Assembly: GCF_036203305.1 (NCBI RefSeq)
Contig: NZ_CP108131.1
Coordinates: 6,200,001-6,264,000 of the forward strand
Reading direction: 5' to 3'
Length of the DNA: 64,000 bases
DNA from: Streptomyces sp. NBC_00190
Lineage (GTDB): Bacteria; Actinomycetota; Actinomycetes; Streptomycetales; Streptomycetaceae
Part shown: positions 20,487-28,957 of the stretch, piece after piece
How positions within the stretch are numbered: the stretch's first letter is position 1
Layout of the letters: every line of letters starts with the position of its first letter
Position numbers and translations under genes: made by a program
The notes under the pieces: generated by a model
Database searches by the model: none
The model's input: the letters and a program-made list of their open reading frames with translations, nothing else
What the model was told of the DNA's origin: nothing

Positions 20487-21689
20487 ATGACCTCAGCCAA
20501 GCCCGCACACATCGCCATGTTCTCCATCGCCGCCCACGGGCACGTGAACCCGAGCATCGAAGTGATCCGGGAACTCGTCGCCCGGGGCCACCGCGTCAGC
20601 TACGCCATCCCCGCCGCCTTCGCCGAGAAGATCGCCGAGACCGGCGCCACGCCGGTGATCTGGACCTCCACCCTCCCCACCGACGACGATCCCGAGGCGT
20701 GGGGAACCGAGCTCATCGACAACCTGGAGCCCTTCCTGGACGACGCCGTCCAGGCGCTCCCGCAGCTCGCGGCCGCCTTCGAGGGCGACGAACCGGACCT
20801 CGTCATCCACGACATCACCGCCTACCCGGCACCCGTGCTCGCCCACCGCTGGGGCGTGCCCGCCGTCTCCCTCTCGCCGAACATGGTCGCCTGGGAGGGG
20901 TACGAGGAGGAGGTGGCGGCGCCCATGTTCGCCGAGCTGAAGGCGTCGGAGCGCGGACAGGCCTACTACGCCAGGTTCGCCGCCTGGCTGACCGAGAACG
21001 GCCTCGGCGACCAGGTCGACCGCTTCCAGGCCGCCCCGCGCCGCGGCCTCGTCCTGATCCCCCGGGCCCTCCAGCCGAACGCCGACCGCGTCGACGAGTC
21101 CGTGCACACCTTCGTCGGCGCCTGCCAGGGCGACCGCGCGGCGACCCAGGGGCGCTGGCAGCGCCCCGATCCGGCCGACGGCAGGAAGGTGCTGCTGGTC
21201 TCGCTCGGCTCCGCCTTCACCAAGCAGCCCGCCTTCTACCGGGCCTGCATGGACGCCTTCGGGGACCTGTCCGACTGGCACGTCGTCCTGCAGATCGGCA
21301 AGTTCACCGACGAGGCGGACCTCGGCGAGATCCCCGCCAACGTCGAGGTCCACCGCTGGGTTCCCCAGCTCGACATCCTGCGCCAGGCCGACGCCTTCAT
21401 CACCCATGCGGGCGCCGGCGGCAGCCAGGAGGGCCTCGCCACCGCCACCCCGATGGTCGCCGTACCGCAGGCCGTCGACCAGTTCGCCAACGCCGACATG
21501 CTGGCCGCGCTCGGCGTGGCCCGGCACGTCCCGATGGACCGGGCGGACGCCACCACCTTGCGGGAAGCGGTACTCGGACTGCTCGCCGACCCCGAGGTCG
21601 CCCGGCGCGCCGAAGCCGTCCGCGCGCAGATGGCCACCGAGGGCGGCACGCGCCAGGCCGCCGACCTCATCGAGGCCGAACTGTCCTAG
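20487..21689 (+). CDS. MGT-family (macrolide-type) glycosyltransferase
   Basis: A 400-residue GT1-type UDP-sugar transferase. The N-terminal acceptor domain begins [19 protein letters not shown], with the catalytic-type His in AAHGHVNPS. The C-terminal donor domain has [22 protein letters not shown] then GAGGSQEGL, the nucleotide-sugar signature. Members of this group (OleD/MgtA-like) glycosylate macrolides or other small hydrophobic compounds, often as self-protection. The leaderless promoter contains a tight palindrome, so expression is probably inducible. It is not in a visible biosynthetic cluster, so a detoxification role is more likely; this is inference. Confidence 0.9.
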   Translation: MTSAKPAHIAMFSIAAHGHVNPSIEVIRELVARGHRVSYAIPAAFAEKIAETGATPVIWTSTLPTDDDPEAWGTELIDNLEPFLDDAVQALPQLAAAFEGDEPDLVIHDITAYPAPVLAHRWGVPAVSLSPNMVAWEGYEEEVAAPMFAELKASERGQAYYARFAAWLTENGLGDQVDRFQAAPRRGLVLIPRALQPNADRVDESVHTFVGACQGDRAATQGRWQRPDPADGRKVLLVSLGSAFTKQPAFYRACMDAFGDLSDWHVVLQIGKFTDEADLGEIPANVEVHRWVPQLDILRQADAFITHAGAGGSQEGLATATPMVAVPQAVDQFANADMLAALGVARHVPMDRADATTLREAVLGLLADPEVARRAEAVRAQMATEGGTRQAADLIEAELS

Positions 21690-21696
21690 GGCGGGC

Positions 21697-21890
21697 CTCA
21701 GCGGCCTCGGAGAAGTGGGGCAGGTCCCCGCGCCGTTCCCCCGGCTACCGCTGGGAGGTGCCCCCAGGCACGGCACCTCGCCGCGTTGTCGCAATTCACG
21801 AGTACGTCCAGTACAAGGGCACTGCTGCGCCGTGCGATGCACCGCACCGGACGACGCGGAAACGCACCCCACTTCCCCGAGGCCGCTTAG
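21697..21890. repeat. 190 bp element with 24 bp terminal inverted repeats
   Basis: The left end 21697-21720 and the reverse complement of the right end 21867-21890 match at 22 of 24 positions; the core AGCGGCCTCGG is shared, followed by GAAGTGGGG. The inside has no gene but several short hairpins, including one around GGGAGGTGCCCCCAGGCACGG. It fills the gap between the glycosyltransferase and the DUF1697 gene. It looks like a small non-coding mobile or palindromic element (MITE-like) of the kind repeated in Streptomyces genomes; copy number is unknown here. No target duplication is obvious. Confidence 0.55.
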
Positions 21891-21893
21891 TGT
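21888..21893 (+). promoter_or_regulatory. Likely leaderless -10 of the DUF1697 gene
   Basis: TAGTGT, with 6 nt to the ATG at 21900 and no ribosome site. Its first bases are the end of the inverted-repeat element, so the element borders or supplies this promoter. Confidence 0.45.
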
Positions 21894-21899
21894 GCCCCC

Positions 21900-22448
21900 A
21901 TGGCGAAGAAATACGCGGCGCTGTTGCGCGGCATCAATGTCGGCGGGAGCAAGAAGGTCCCGATGGTGGAGCTGCGCTCCGTGCTGGAGGGGCTCGGGCA
22001 CGGCGAGGTACAGACGTACCTGCAGAGCGGGAACGCCGTCTTCAGCAGCGCCGAGAAGGACCCGACGGCGCTCGCCAGGGAGCTGGAGGCGGCCGTCGAG
22101 GCCCACTTCGGGTTTCCGGTGCCGTGCCTGGTGAGGGACGGCGCGTACCTGCGGGCCGTCGTCGAGGCCTGCCCCTTCCCGGCGGCCGAGCTGGAGGGCA
22201 AGCAGCTGCACGCCACCTTCCTCTCCGAGCAGCCCGGCGCCGAACGGTTCGCCGCGATCGACAAGGCGGCGTACCTCCCGGAGGAGTACCGGCTCGGCGA
22301 CCGCGTCATCTACCTCTACGCCCCGGGCGGCCTGGGCCGCTCCGAACTGGCCCCGGTCCTGCTGAGGCCGTCCGTCCTCAAGGGCGTCGACGCGACCAGC
22401 CGCAACTGGAACACCGTCGTGAAGCTCGTGGAGCTCACGCAGGGGTGA
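21900..22448 (+). CDS. DUF1697-domain protein
   Basis: A 182-residue protein. MAKKYAALLRGINVGGSKKVPM is the typical DUF1697 opening, followed by VQTYLQSGNAVF, which is also conserved in the family. It is cytoplasmic and of unknown function. It appears to be translated from a leaderless message. The C-terminal NWNTVVKLVELTQG is the normal family end, so the gene is intact. Confidence 0.9.
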   Translation: MAKKYAALLRGINVGGSKKVPMVELRSVLEGLGHGEVQTYLQSGNAVFSSAEKDPTALARELEAAVEAHFGFPVPCLVRDGAYLRAVVEACPFPAAELEGKQLHATFLSEQPGAERFAAIDKAAYLPEEYRLGDRVIYLYAPGGLGRSELAPVLLRPSVLKGVDATSRNWNTVVKLVELTQG

Positions 22449-22671
22449 GCGGGGGCGAGCTCCGGTCCGCCACGCGGAGGCGCGGCCGGGCCTCTCGGGG
22501 TGGTTCTGGTCATTTTCCCGACCTGCGCGACCGGCGGTAGCCGCTCGCGGCGGGGGAGCGGGCTGATGAGGGGGCGGGGAGGGGGGCGGGGCCCTGAGTG
22601 GAATCGGCCAGGGAAATACCGCCGGGGCCGTTGGCCGTATCACGCCCTTCCCGGTCTCACCCGTTCGTGAT

Positions 22672-22685
22672 GGCATGTGCATGCC
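22672..22685. promoter_or_regulatory. Palindrome upstream of the first DUF4360 gene
   Basis: GGCATG-TG-CATGCC, a perfect 6 bp inverted repeat 36 bp before the start codon, at the end of a 270 bp gap that is otherwise GC-rich and featureless. Possible operator. Confidence 0.35.
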
Positions 22686-22721
22686 AATTCGCATCGGGTC
22701 CGCACGAATGGAGAAATCGAG

Positions 22722-23372
22722 ATGTTGCTCCGCAGACTGACTTCCGGCGCGGCCGTGGCGGCGTTATCGGCCGTGGCCGTTGCCGTACCCGCGCAGGCCG
22801 ATTCCGTGTACACGCCGCCCGGGAGAATTACGGTCGAGGTGGTCGGAGCCAACGGATCGGGGTGTCCGCAAGGGACCGCGGACGTGGCAGCGGCCTCCGA
22901 CAACACCGCCTTCACCGTCACGTACAGCAATTACCTCGCCCAGGCCGGAGCCGACGCGGGCGGTACCGAGTTCCGCAAGAACTGCCAGCTCGCCCTCCGG
23001 ATCCACGTGCCCCAGGGGTTCACCTACGCCATCGCCCGCGCCGACTACCGCGGCTTCGCGCACCTCCAGCGCGGGGCCTTCGGCCAGGAGCGCGCGAACT
23101 ACTACTTCCAGGGCTCCGCCCAGACGGCCCGTACGACCCATCAGTTCAACGGCCCGTACACGGACAACTGGCAGGCGAGCGACCAGACGGGGTACGCCGA
23201 CCTGGTCTGGGCGCCGTGCGGCGAGGAGCGCAACCTCAACGTCAACACCGAACTGCGCGTCTACGCGGGGACGTCGAACCCGCAGGCCCTGAGCTTCATG
23301 AGCATGGACTCGACGGACGGCAGCGTCAGCACGGTCTATCACTTCGAGTGGAAGGAATGCACCGCGGTCTGA
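22722..23372 (+). CDS. Secreted DUF4360 protein, first copy
   Basis: A 216-residue exported protein. The signal peptide ends near AVPAQA (residue 26). The mature part has the DUF4360 pattern ITVEVVGANGSGC, DNTAFTVTYSNYLAQ, and four conserved cysteines (GSGC, KNC, WAPCG, WKEC), which suggests two disulfides. The ATG follows GGAGAAATCGAG, a good ribosome site. Tandem with a paralogue 60 bp downstream. Function is unknown; the fold is expected to be a secreted beta-sandwich. Confidence 0.85.
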   Translation: MLLRRLTSGAAVAALSAVAVAVPAQADSVYTPPGRITVEVVGANGSGCPQGTADVAAASDNTAFTVTYSNYLAQAGADAGGTEFRKNCQLALRIHVPQGFTYAIARADYRGFAHLQRGAFGQERANYYFQGSAQTARTTHQFNGPYTDNWQASDQTGYADLVWAPCGEERNLNVNTELRVYAGTSNPQALSFMSMDSTDGSVSTVYHFEWKECTAV

Positions 23373-23432
23373 CGCCGGCAGTCCGGCACCGAGTGAGTGC
23401 AGGAACCCGACTCATGGTCAGGAGTGACAACG

Positions 23433-24101
23433 ATGTCTCATTCCCTGTCTCGTACCCTGCTCACCATCGGCGCGGCCGCCGCGCTGATCGCCACGGCGAC
23501 GCCGGCCGGAGCGGCCGGTCCCGGCCCGCTGATCACGGCTCCCCCGGACAAGATCGTGATCGAGCTCGCCACGGTGAACGGATCCGGCTGCCGCGAAGGC
23601 ACCGCCGAGGTGGCCGTCGCACCGGACAACACCGCCTTCACCGTCACCTACAGTGAATACCTCGCGCAGGTCGGCCCCGGCGCCCCGCCCACGGCATTCC
23701 GCAAGAACTGCCAGCTCAATCTCCGCGTGCACGTGCCTTCGGGTTTCACCTACGCCATCGTCCAGGCGGACTACCGCGGATTCGCGTTTCTGCAGCCCGG
23801 TGCCTGGGGTCAGGAACGGGCGAGCTACTACTTCCAGGGAATGCCCCAGACTTCCCAGCGGACCCATCAGTTCAACGGGCCGCTCAACGACAACTGGCAA
23901 TCGAGTGACAAGACGGAGTACGCCGATCTCGTCTGGGCGCCGTGCGGAGAGAAGCGCAACTTCAACATCAATACCGAACTGCGCGTGAATGCGGGCACTT
24001 CCAACCCGCAGACGTCCACCAGCTTCATGGCCATGGACTCCACGGACGCCAGTGTCAGCACCCTCTACCACCTCGCCTGGCAGGTGTGCCCGACCCCCTG
24101 A
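23433..24101 (+). CDS. Secreted DUF4360 protein, second copy
   Basis: A 222-residue paralogue of the preceding gene, with signal peptide ending near PAGAAG. It keeps all four cysteines (GSGC, KNC, WAPCG, WQVC) and long identical stretches such as DNTAFTVTYS and QTSQRTHQFNGP. The ribosome site AGGAGTGAC precedes ATG at 23433. The two copies are probably co-transcribed and end at the hairpin at 24166. Third-codon and sequence divergence shows an old duplication rather than a recent one. Confidence 0.85.
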   Translation: MSHSLSRTLLTIGAAAALIATATPAGAAGPGPLITAPPDKIVIELATVNGSGCREGTAEVAVAPDNTAFTVTYSEYLAQVGPGAPPTAFRKNCQLNLRVHVPSGFTYAIVQADYRGFAFLQPGAWGQERASYYFQGMPQTSQRTHQFNGPLNDNWQSSDKTEYADLVWAPCGEKRNFNINTELRVNAGTSNPQTSTSFMAMDSTDASVSTLYHLAWQVCPTP

Positions 24102-24165
24102 GAGGTCGTTTCGCCCGTGAGCCGGTCCTCGGTGGCCGGCTGACCCCGACGCTGTCCGCCGTCCC

Positions 24166-24210
24166 GTCGGTCCGGGGGCACGATCGGGTCGATCGCGCCC
24201 CCGGACCGAC
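24166..24210 (+). terminator. Hairpin terminator after the DUF4360 pair
   Basis: Stem GTCGGTCCGGGGGC / GCCCCCGGACCGAC, 14 bp, with a loop of about 17 nt and no T-run. It can serve both strands, since the PBP gene ends at 24240 on the other side. Confidence 0.6.
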
Positions 24211-24239
24211 ACCGGAGAGCGTCCCGCGCTACGAGACCG

Positions 24240-26294
24240 TCACGGGCGGTCCTGGGGACCATCCGCCGGGTACGGTGGCGCAGGCACCGCCGCCTCGTTG
24301 TAAGCCTTCCAGATCAGCGGCGGGAAGGCGCTGCCCCGCTCGGCATCCGGGCCGCCCACACCCTGCATGGGCAGCAGTTGCGGGACGTCGGGCTTCGTAC
24401 GGAACATCGCGACCGAAGTGCTCAGGTCCGGCGTCGCGCCGATGAACCAGGCTGAGTTCATACGGTCGTTCGGACCGGTTTTGCCTGCCCAGGACGGGGC
24501 GGCCGGCCGGCCCGTCGGCGGTCCGACGGCGCTCCCGCTCACCTGACGGAGCGCCGCGCCCACGATCGAGGCTGCCTCGGAGCTCATTGCCCGCCGCGGT
24601 TTGGGTCGGCCCAAGCCGTCCACCGCGACGCCGTTCCGCTCGACCTTGGACACCGAGTAGGGCTCGGTGGCCCGGCCCTCGTTGACGAAGGTCGTATAGG
24701 CGCTGGCCAGCCGGACGGCGCTGGGGGTGGAGGTACCGATGGAGAAGGTCGGCTCCAGCTTGGCCATGCTCTCCTCACGCAGTCCCGACGCGACCGCGAG
24801 CTCCTTGACCTTCTTCAGCCCGATCTCCTTGCCGATCTCCACGAAGGGCGTGTGGGAGGAGTCCACCAGGGCCGAGTGGAGGTCCATGGATGCCATGGGC
24901 GCCCGTATCGGCGCGGGTTTCAGAGGATCCGGATCAGCGCTCTCGGCGGAGCGTTCCCTGCCTTCGAGCTCCTTCTCCAGCGCGGCGGCGTACACGAAGG
25001 GTTTGAACGCCGAGGCAGCAGGGACGCCTGAGGTGTCCGCGTTGTTGGTGAAGTGTTCGATCGCATCCGAGCCGCCGTAGACCGCGACGATCGCTCCGTC
25101 CTCGGGGCGTATCGAGGCGGCGCCGACCTGCACGTACTCGTCGTCCGCGCGGTTCTTCGGGTCCAGTCGGTCCGCACGTACCTGCTCGACGGCCTTGGTC
25201 AGCGCGAGGACCTTGTCCTTCTCGAAGGTGGTGTGAACGCTGTAGCCGCCACTGGCCAGCTCCTTGCCCGTGATCCCGCTGCGGCTCTTGAGGTACTTGT
25301 TGGCGATGTCGACGAGGTAGCCGATCTGCCCGGCCTGACTGGTCGGCTTGACGGGAGGCTTCGGCTCGGGGAATTCCGTGTACTTCGCGCGTTCCTCGGC
25401 GCTCATCGTGCCCGTGCTGACCTGACGGTCCAGGATCCAGCTCCAGCGGTCCTCCGCGCGTTCGTGGTTGTCGGCGCTGAGGGACGGGTCAAAGCTTTCC
25501 GCGCCTTTGAGGACAGCGGCCAGCAGAGCTCCCTGACTGGGGTTCAGCTCCTTGGCGGGGATGCCGTAGTACGCGTACGAGGCTGCCTGGACGCCGTACG
25601 CGTCGCGGCCGAACCAAGAAGTGTTGAGATACCCCTCAAGGATCTCCGTCTTGGGCCGCTGGTTGCTGACCTTCAAGGAGAGGAAGAGTTCCTTGATCTT
25701 TCGCTCGACGGTTTGGTCCTGGCTCAGATAGGTGTTCTTCACGTACTGCTGCGTGATCGTCGAGCCGCCCTGGGTCTCATCGCCCTTGACGATGTTGACA
25801 GCAGCGCGGCCGATGCCCGTCACGGAGACGCCCGAGTCCCTGTAGAAATCCGCGTTCTCCGCCGCGATGACGGCGCGCTGGACGGAATCGGGCACCTGGG
25901 AGAGCTTCACGTCCTGCCGGTTCACATCGCCGACGCTCACCATCCGGCTGCCGTCCGCCCAGTAGTAGACGGTGGCCTGCCGGCGCGCGGAGTCGTGCGC
26001 GTTCGGGATCTCGACCTGTAGGTAGACGGCGGTCAAGAGGCCGGTGAGGGCGCCGGCGAAGAGCAGGAACAAGCCGGAGATCAGTTTCCAGGAGGGCATC
26101 CAGCGCCGCCAGCCCCGCCGGCCGTGCCTGGGGAAGTCGATGGGGCGGCGACGAGCCTTGCGGACTGCTCTCCTACGGTTCTTCGCTCGGCCCGCGCGGC
26201 GCCGTGTGCGCTCCGGACCTTCCGACTGGTCCGGGCTTTCCGTGTCGTCCGGACTTCCGATGCGATCCGCGCGGCGTTTGTGGGGCAGCCTCAT
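24240..26294 (-). CDS. Class A penicillin-binding protein with altered active-site motifs
   Basis: A 684-residue bifunctional peptidoglycan synthase. It has an Arg-rich cytoplasmic N-terminus (1-68) and one membrane anchor (about 71-92). The GT51 glycosyltransferase domain has AENADFYRDSG (Glu146; the usual next Asp is Asn and the later His is Asp) and GGSTITQQYVKN. The transpeptidase domain has SAFK at 428-431 (SxxK), then SSH at 479-481 where SxN is expected, and KTG at 605-607. Serine and KTG are intact, so acylation is possible, but the SxN change may alter activity or beta-lactam binding. The start at 26294 (MRLPHKRR) is preferred to one 12 codons upstream. Confidence 0.85.
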   Translation of the reverse strand: MRLPHKRRADRIGSPDDTESPDQSEGPERTRRRAGRAKNRRRAVRKARRRPIDFPRHGRRGWRRWMPSWKLISGLFLLFAGALTGLLTAVYLQVEIPNAHDSARRQATVYYWADGSRMVSVGDVNRQDVKLSQVPDSVQRAVIAAENADFYRDSGVSVTGIGRAAVNIVKGDETQGGSTITQQYVKNTYLSQDQTVERKIKELFLSLKVSNQRPKTEILEGYLNTSWFGRDAYGVQAASYAYYGIPAKELNPSQGALLAAVLKGAESFDPSLSADNHERAEDRWSWILDRQVSTGTMSAEERAKYTEFPEPKPPVKPTSQAGQIGYLVDIANKYLKSRSGITGKELASGGYSVHTTFEKDKVLALTKAVEQVRADRLDPKNRADDEYVQVGAASIRPEDGAIVAVYGGSDAIEHFTNNADTSGVPAASAFKPFVYAAALEKELEGRERSAESADPDPLKPAPIRAPMASMDLHSALVDSSHTPFVEIGKEIGLKKVKELAVASGLREESMAKLEPTFSIGTSTPSAVRLASAYTTFVNEGRATEPYSVSKVERNGVAVDGLGRPKPRRAMSSEAASIVGAALRQVSGSAVGPPTGRPAAPSWAGKTGPNDRMNSAWFIGATPDLSTSVAMFRTKPDVPQLLPMQGVGGPDAERGSAFPPLIWKAYNEAAVPAPPYPADGPQDRP

Positions 26295-26475
26295 GGGGGA
26301 TGCCAACCTCCTCGATCGCGAGTCCGTCACCTCGGGGGCGGTGACGGGCTCGGCGGAGAAGATGATCAGATCGCGTTCGAGGTTGGGCCGTTCATGAAAT
26401 CTTCATACGCGGCACGGGCTTCAAGGGCTGTCCGGACAGGTCGGTGACGCGGTCGGCGTCGTGCGCCACCGGGAA

Positions 26476-27124
26476 TCACCGGACGGTCGTCAGCGCGTCC
26501 AGCAGCTCCAGCTCCCGTGCGGTGAGCCGGATCGTCGCCGCGTCCAGGTTCTCCGCCAGGTGTACGGGCGAACCCGTACCCGGAGTGGGGCACAGCACGG
26601 GCGAACGGTGCAGCAGCCACGCCCGCCGCGCGCAGCTGCCCGGCGGTGACCGTGTCCAGCCCGATGTGCCGGATCTTGCCCTCCGCACGCAACTGGGCCA
26701 GTGCGCCCAGATGTTCCGCCATCGGCACCGCGGGGTCGAAGCGGTGCAGCTGGTACAGGCCGATCCGCTCCACGCGCAGCCGCCGCAGGCTCGCCTCGGA
26801 CATCGCCCGCAACTGCTCGGGGCGCCCCGCCACATGCCACTGATCGGGACCGATGCGCACCACCCCGCTCTTGGTGGCGACGACGAGCTGCTCCCCGTAC
26901 GGGCGCAGGGCGTCGGCGATCAGCTCCTCGGCCAGGTCGGGGCCGTAGTTGTCGGCGGTGTCGATGAGGGCGACTCCGCGCTCCACCGCCGTACGCAGCA
27001 GCTCCCGGGCCTCGGCGCGCCCGCCGCGCGGGCCTCAGTAGCCGGGGCCGACCAGACCGCCCGTACCGAAACCGGGCCGCCGCACGGGCAGGTCCCCACC
27101 GAGCGCGAATACCTCGTTCACCAT
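26476..27124 (-). pseudogene. Aldo/keto reductase pseudogene
   Basis: The frame opens MVNEVFALGGDLPV and runs to GLVGPGY, then an in-frame TGA falls exactly where relatives have Trp. It continues as GVALIDTADNYGPDLAEELI (catalytic Asp and Tyr region), KSGVVRIG and RIGLYQLHRFDP. Just after HIGLDTVTAGQLRAAG the match jumps to another frame, which reads GSPVHLAENLDAATIRLT and ends LDALTTVR. Roughly 100 internal residues, including the NADPH-binding barrel strands, are gone. One nonsense change plus an internal deletion with frameshift make function very unlikely. Confidence 0.8.
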
Positions 27125-27168
27125 GCCCCGACGGTAACGCGGGGCCCCGGATGTGCCAGGCTCTGGGC

Positions 27169-28170
27169 ATGCGTTACATCATCATCGGCGCGGGCGCGGT
27201 GGGCGCCACCATCGGCGGACGGCTCGCGGAGGCGGGCGGCGAGGTCGTCCTCGTCGCGCGCGGCGCTCACGCGCAGGCCCTGCGGGCGGACGGCCTGCGG
27301 CTCACGACGGCCGGCGGGACGCGGGTGCACCGGCTGCCCGTGGCCTCCGGACCGGCCGAACTGGGCGAACTGCGGCCGGACGACGTGCTGTTGCTGACGG
27401 TGAAGACCCAGGACGCCGTCGCCGCGCTCGACGCGTGGGGCGACGCGGAGGTCGCGGGCGGCGGTACTGCGGCGCAGCGGCTGCCGGTGCTGTGCGCGCA
27501 GAACGGCGTGGAGAGCGAGCGGCTGGCGCTACGGCGCTTCGCGCGGGTGTACGGGGTGTGCGTATGGCTGCCCTCCACCTTCCTGGAGCCGGGCGTGGTC
27601 TCGGCGCTGTGCACGCCGCTGACCGGCATCCTGCACGTGGGCCTGGCGGCGGGCGGCACGGACGCCGTGTCCCGCGCTGTCGCGGCGGACCTCGGGAAGG
27701 CCGGCTTCGAGGCGCCGGTGGTCGAGGACGTGATGCGGTGGAAGTACGCGAAGCTCCTGGGGAACCTGGGCAACGCGATCCAGGCCACGACGGGCCCCGA
27801 GCCGGACGCCGCGAAGGCGGCGCTGCTGGGGCGGGCCGCCGGCGAGGCGAAGGCGGCCTTCGCGGCCGCGGGCATCGCGTACGCCTCGGAGGCCGAGCAG
27901 GCCGAAGCGCGCGACGGCAAGGTGAACCAGCCGCCGGGGATTCGGGGCGGGTCGTCGTGGCAGAGCCTGGCGCGGGGGACGGGGTCGGTCGAGGCCGACT
28001 ACCTCAACGGGGAGATCTCTCTGCTGGGCCGGCTGCACGGGGTGCCGACGCCGGTGAACGACGTGCTGCGGCACGCGGCGAACATCTTCGCCCGCGAGGG
28101 CCTGCCGCCGGGCGCGATGTCCATCGAGGACCTGACCGCCCTGGCCGACGAGGCCGCGGCCCGGTCCTGA
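27169..28170 (+). CDS. 2-dehydropantoate 2-reductase family protein
   Basis: A 333-residue NADPH-dependent reductase of the ketopantoate reductase (PanE/ApbA) family. The N-terminal Rossmann motif is IIIGAGAVGATIGGRLAEAG, and CAQNGVESE matches the family NGV region. The C-terminal helical domain has WKYAKLLGNLGNAI (substrate Lys) and the GSVEADYLNGEI segment (catalytic Glu area). It would reduce ketopantoate to pantoate, or a related 2-oxoacid; many Streptomyces paralogues are not true PanE. ATG at 27169 follows a short leader without a strong ribosome site. Confidence 0.85.
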   Translation: MRYIIIGAGAVGATIGGRLAEAGGEVVLVARGAHAQALRADGLRLTTAGGTRVHRLPVASGPAELGELRPDDVLLLTVKTQDAVAALDAWGDAEVAGGGTAAQRLPVLCAQNGVESERLALRRFARVYGVCVWLPSTFLEPGVVSALCTPLTGILHVGLAAGGTDAVSRAVAADLGKAGFEAPVVEDVMRWKYAKLLGNLGNAIQATTGPEPDAAKAALLGRAAGEAKAAFAAAGIAYASEAEQAEARDGKVNQPPGIRGGSSWQSLARGTGSVEADYLNGEISLLGRLHGVPTPVNDVLRHAANIFAREGLPPGAMSIEDLTALADEAAARS

Positions 28171-28186
28171 CCCCGGCGGGGCGCGG

Positions 28187-28957
28187 CTACGCCGACAGGG
28201 CGGGGAGGCGGGCCGGGGCCGAGGCGGCGGCGTCGTAGCGGCGCAGCAGCAGGCGGGCCAGTTCCGGGGCCGCGCCGAGGACCGGCGCGATCACGTCCGC
28301 GCCCGCGGCTTCGGCGCCCGCCGCGATGCGGTCCGGGAGCCGCCCCGGGGCGATGACGTAGGGAGCCACCGCCACCCGGGCGAAGCCCTCGGCACGCAGG
28401 GCCCGTACGGCGTCTTCCGTACGGGGAAGGGCAGCGGAGGCGAACGCAGGCCGCACGGCGCACCAACCGGTGTGCCGCCACTCCCGCGCGGTTTCAGCGA
28501 TCGCTGCGATCGCCTCCGGGTCTGTGGAACCGGCGGACGCGAGCACCACCGCGGTGGTGGCGCGGTCCGCCGGGGTGAGTCCGGCCTCGGCCAGCCGGCG
28601 TTCGAGGGCCGAGACGAGGAGCGGGGACGGGCCGAGGACATCGGCCACCCGGACCGACAGCCCCGGCAGCCGGGCCGTCGACTCGGCCAGCGCCGCCGGG
28701 ATGTCGGACTTCGCGTGGAACGCCCGGGTGAGCAGGAGCGGCAGTGCCACGACGTCCCGTACGCCCGACAGGTACAGCGAGGACAGAACCTGCCCCACGG
28801 ACGGGGTGTTGAAGTCCAGGAAGGCCGTCTCCACCCGCAGCCCGGGCCGCAGCGCCCGGGCCCGCCCGGTGAGGGCGTGCACGGTCGCCGCGTGCCGCGG
28901 GTCGCGGCTGCCGTGGGCTATGACCAGGAGTGCCGGCGCGGGGGACACGGGACTCAC
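28187..28957 (-). CDS. Sirohydrochlorin chelatase (CbiX/SirB-like)
   Basis: A 256-residue two-repeat chelatase. The first half has LLVIAHGSRDPRHAATVHAL, with the metal-site His, then LPLLLTRAFHAKSDIP. The second half has VVLASAGSTDPEAIAA and VAVAPYVIAPGRLPDRI. It inserts iron (or cobalt) into sirohydrochlorin to make siroheme, the cofactor of the sulfite reductase encoded at the head of this gene block. GTG at 28957 overlaps the permease stop by 4 nt, so it is the last gene of the ABC operon. Cytoplasmic. Confidence 0.88.
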   Translation of the reverse strand: MSPVSPAPALLVIAHGSRDPRHAATVHALTGRARALRPGLRVETAFLDFNTPSVGQVLSSLYLSGVRDVVALPLLLTRAFHAKSDIPAALAESTARLPGLSVRVADVLGPSPLLVSALERRLAEAGLTPADRATTAVVLASAGSTDPEAIAAIAETAREWRHTGWCAVRPAFASAALPRTEDAVRALRAEGFARVAVAPYVIAPGRLPDRIAAGAEAAGADVIAPVLGAAPELARLLLRRYDAAASAPARLPALSA

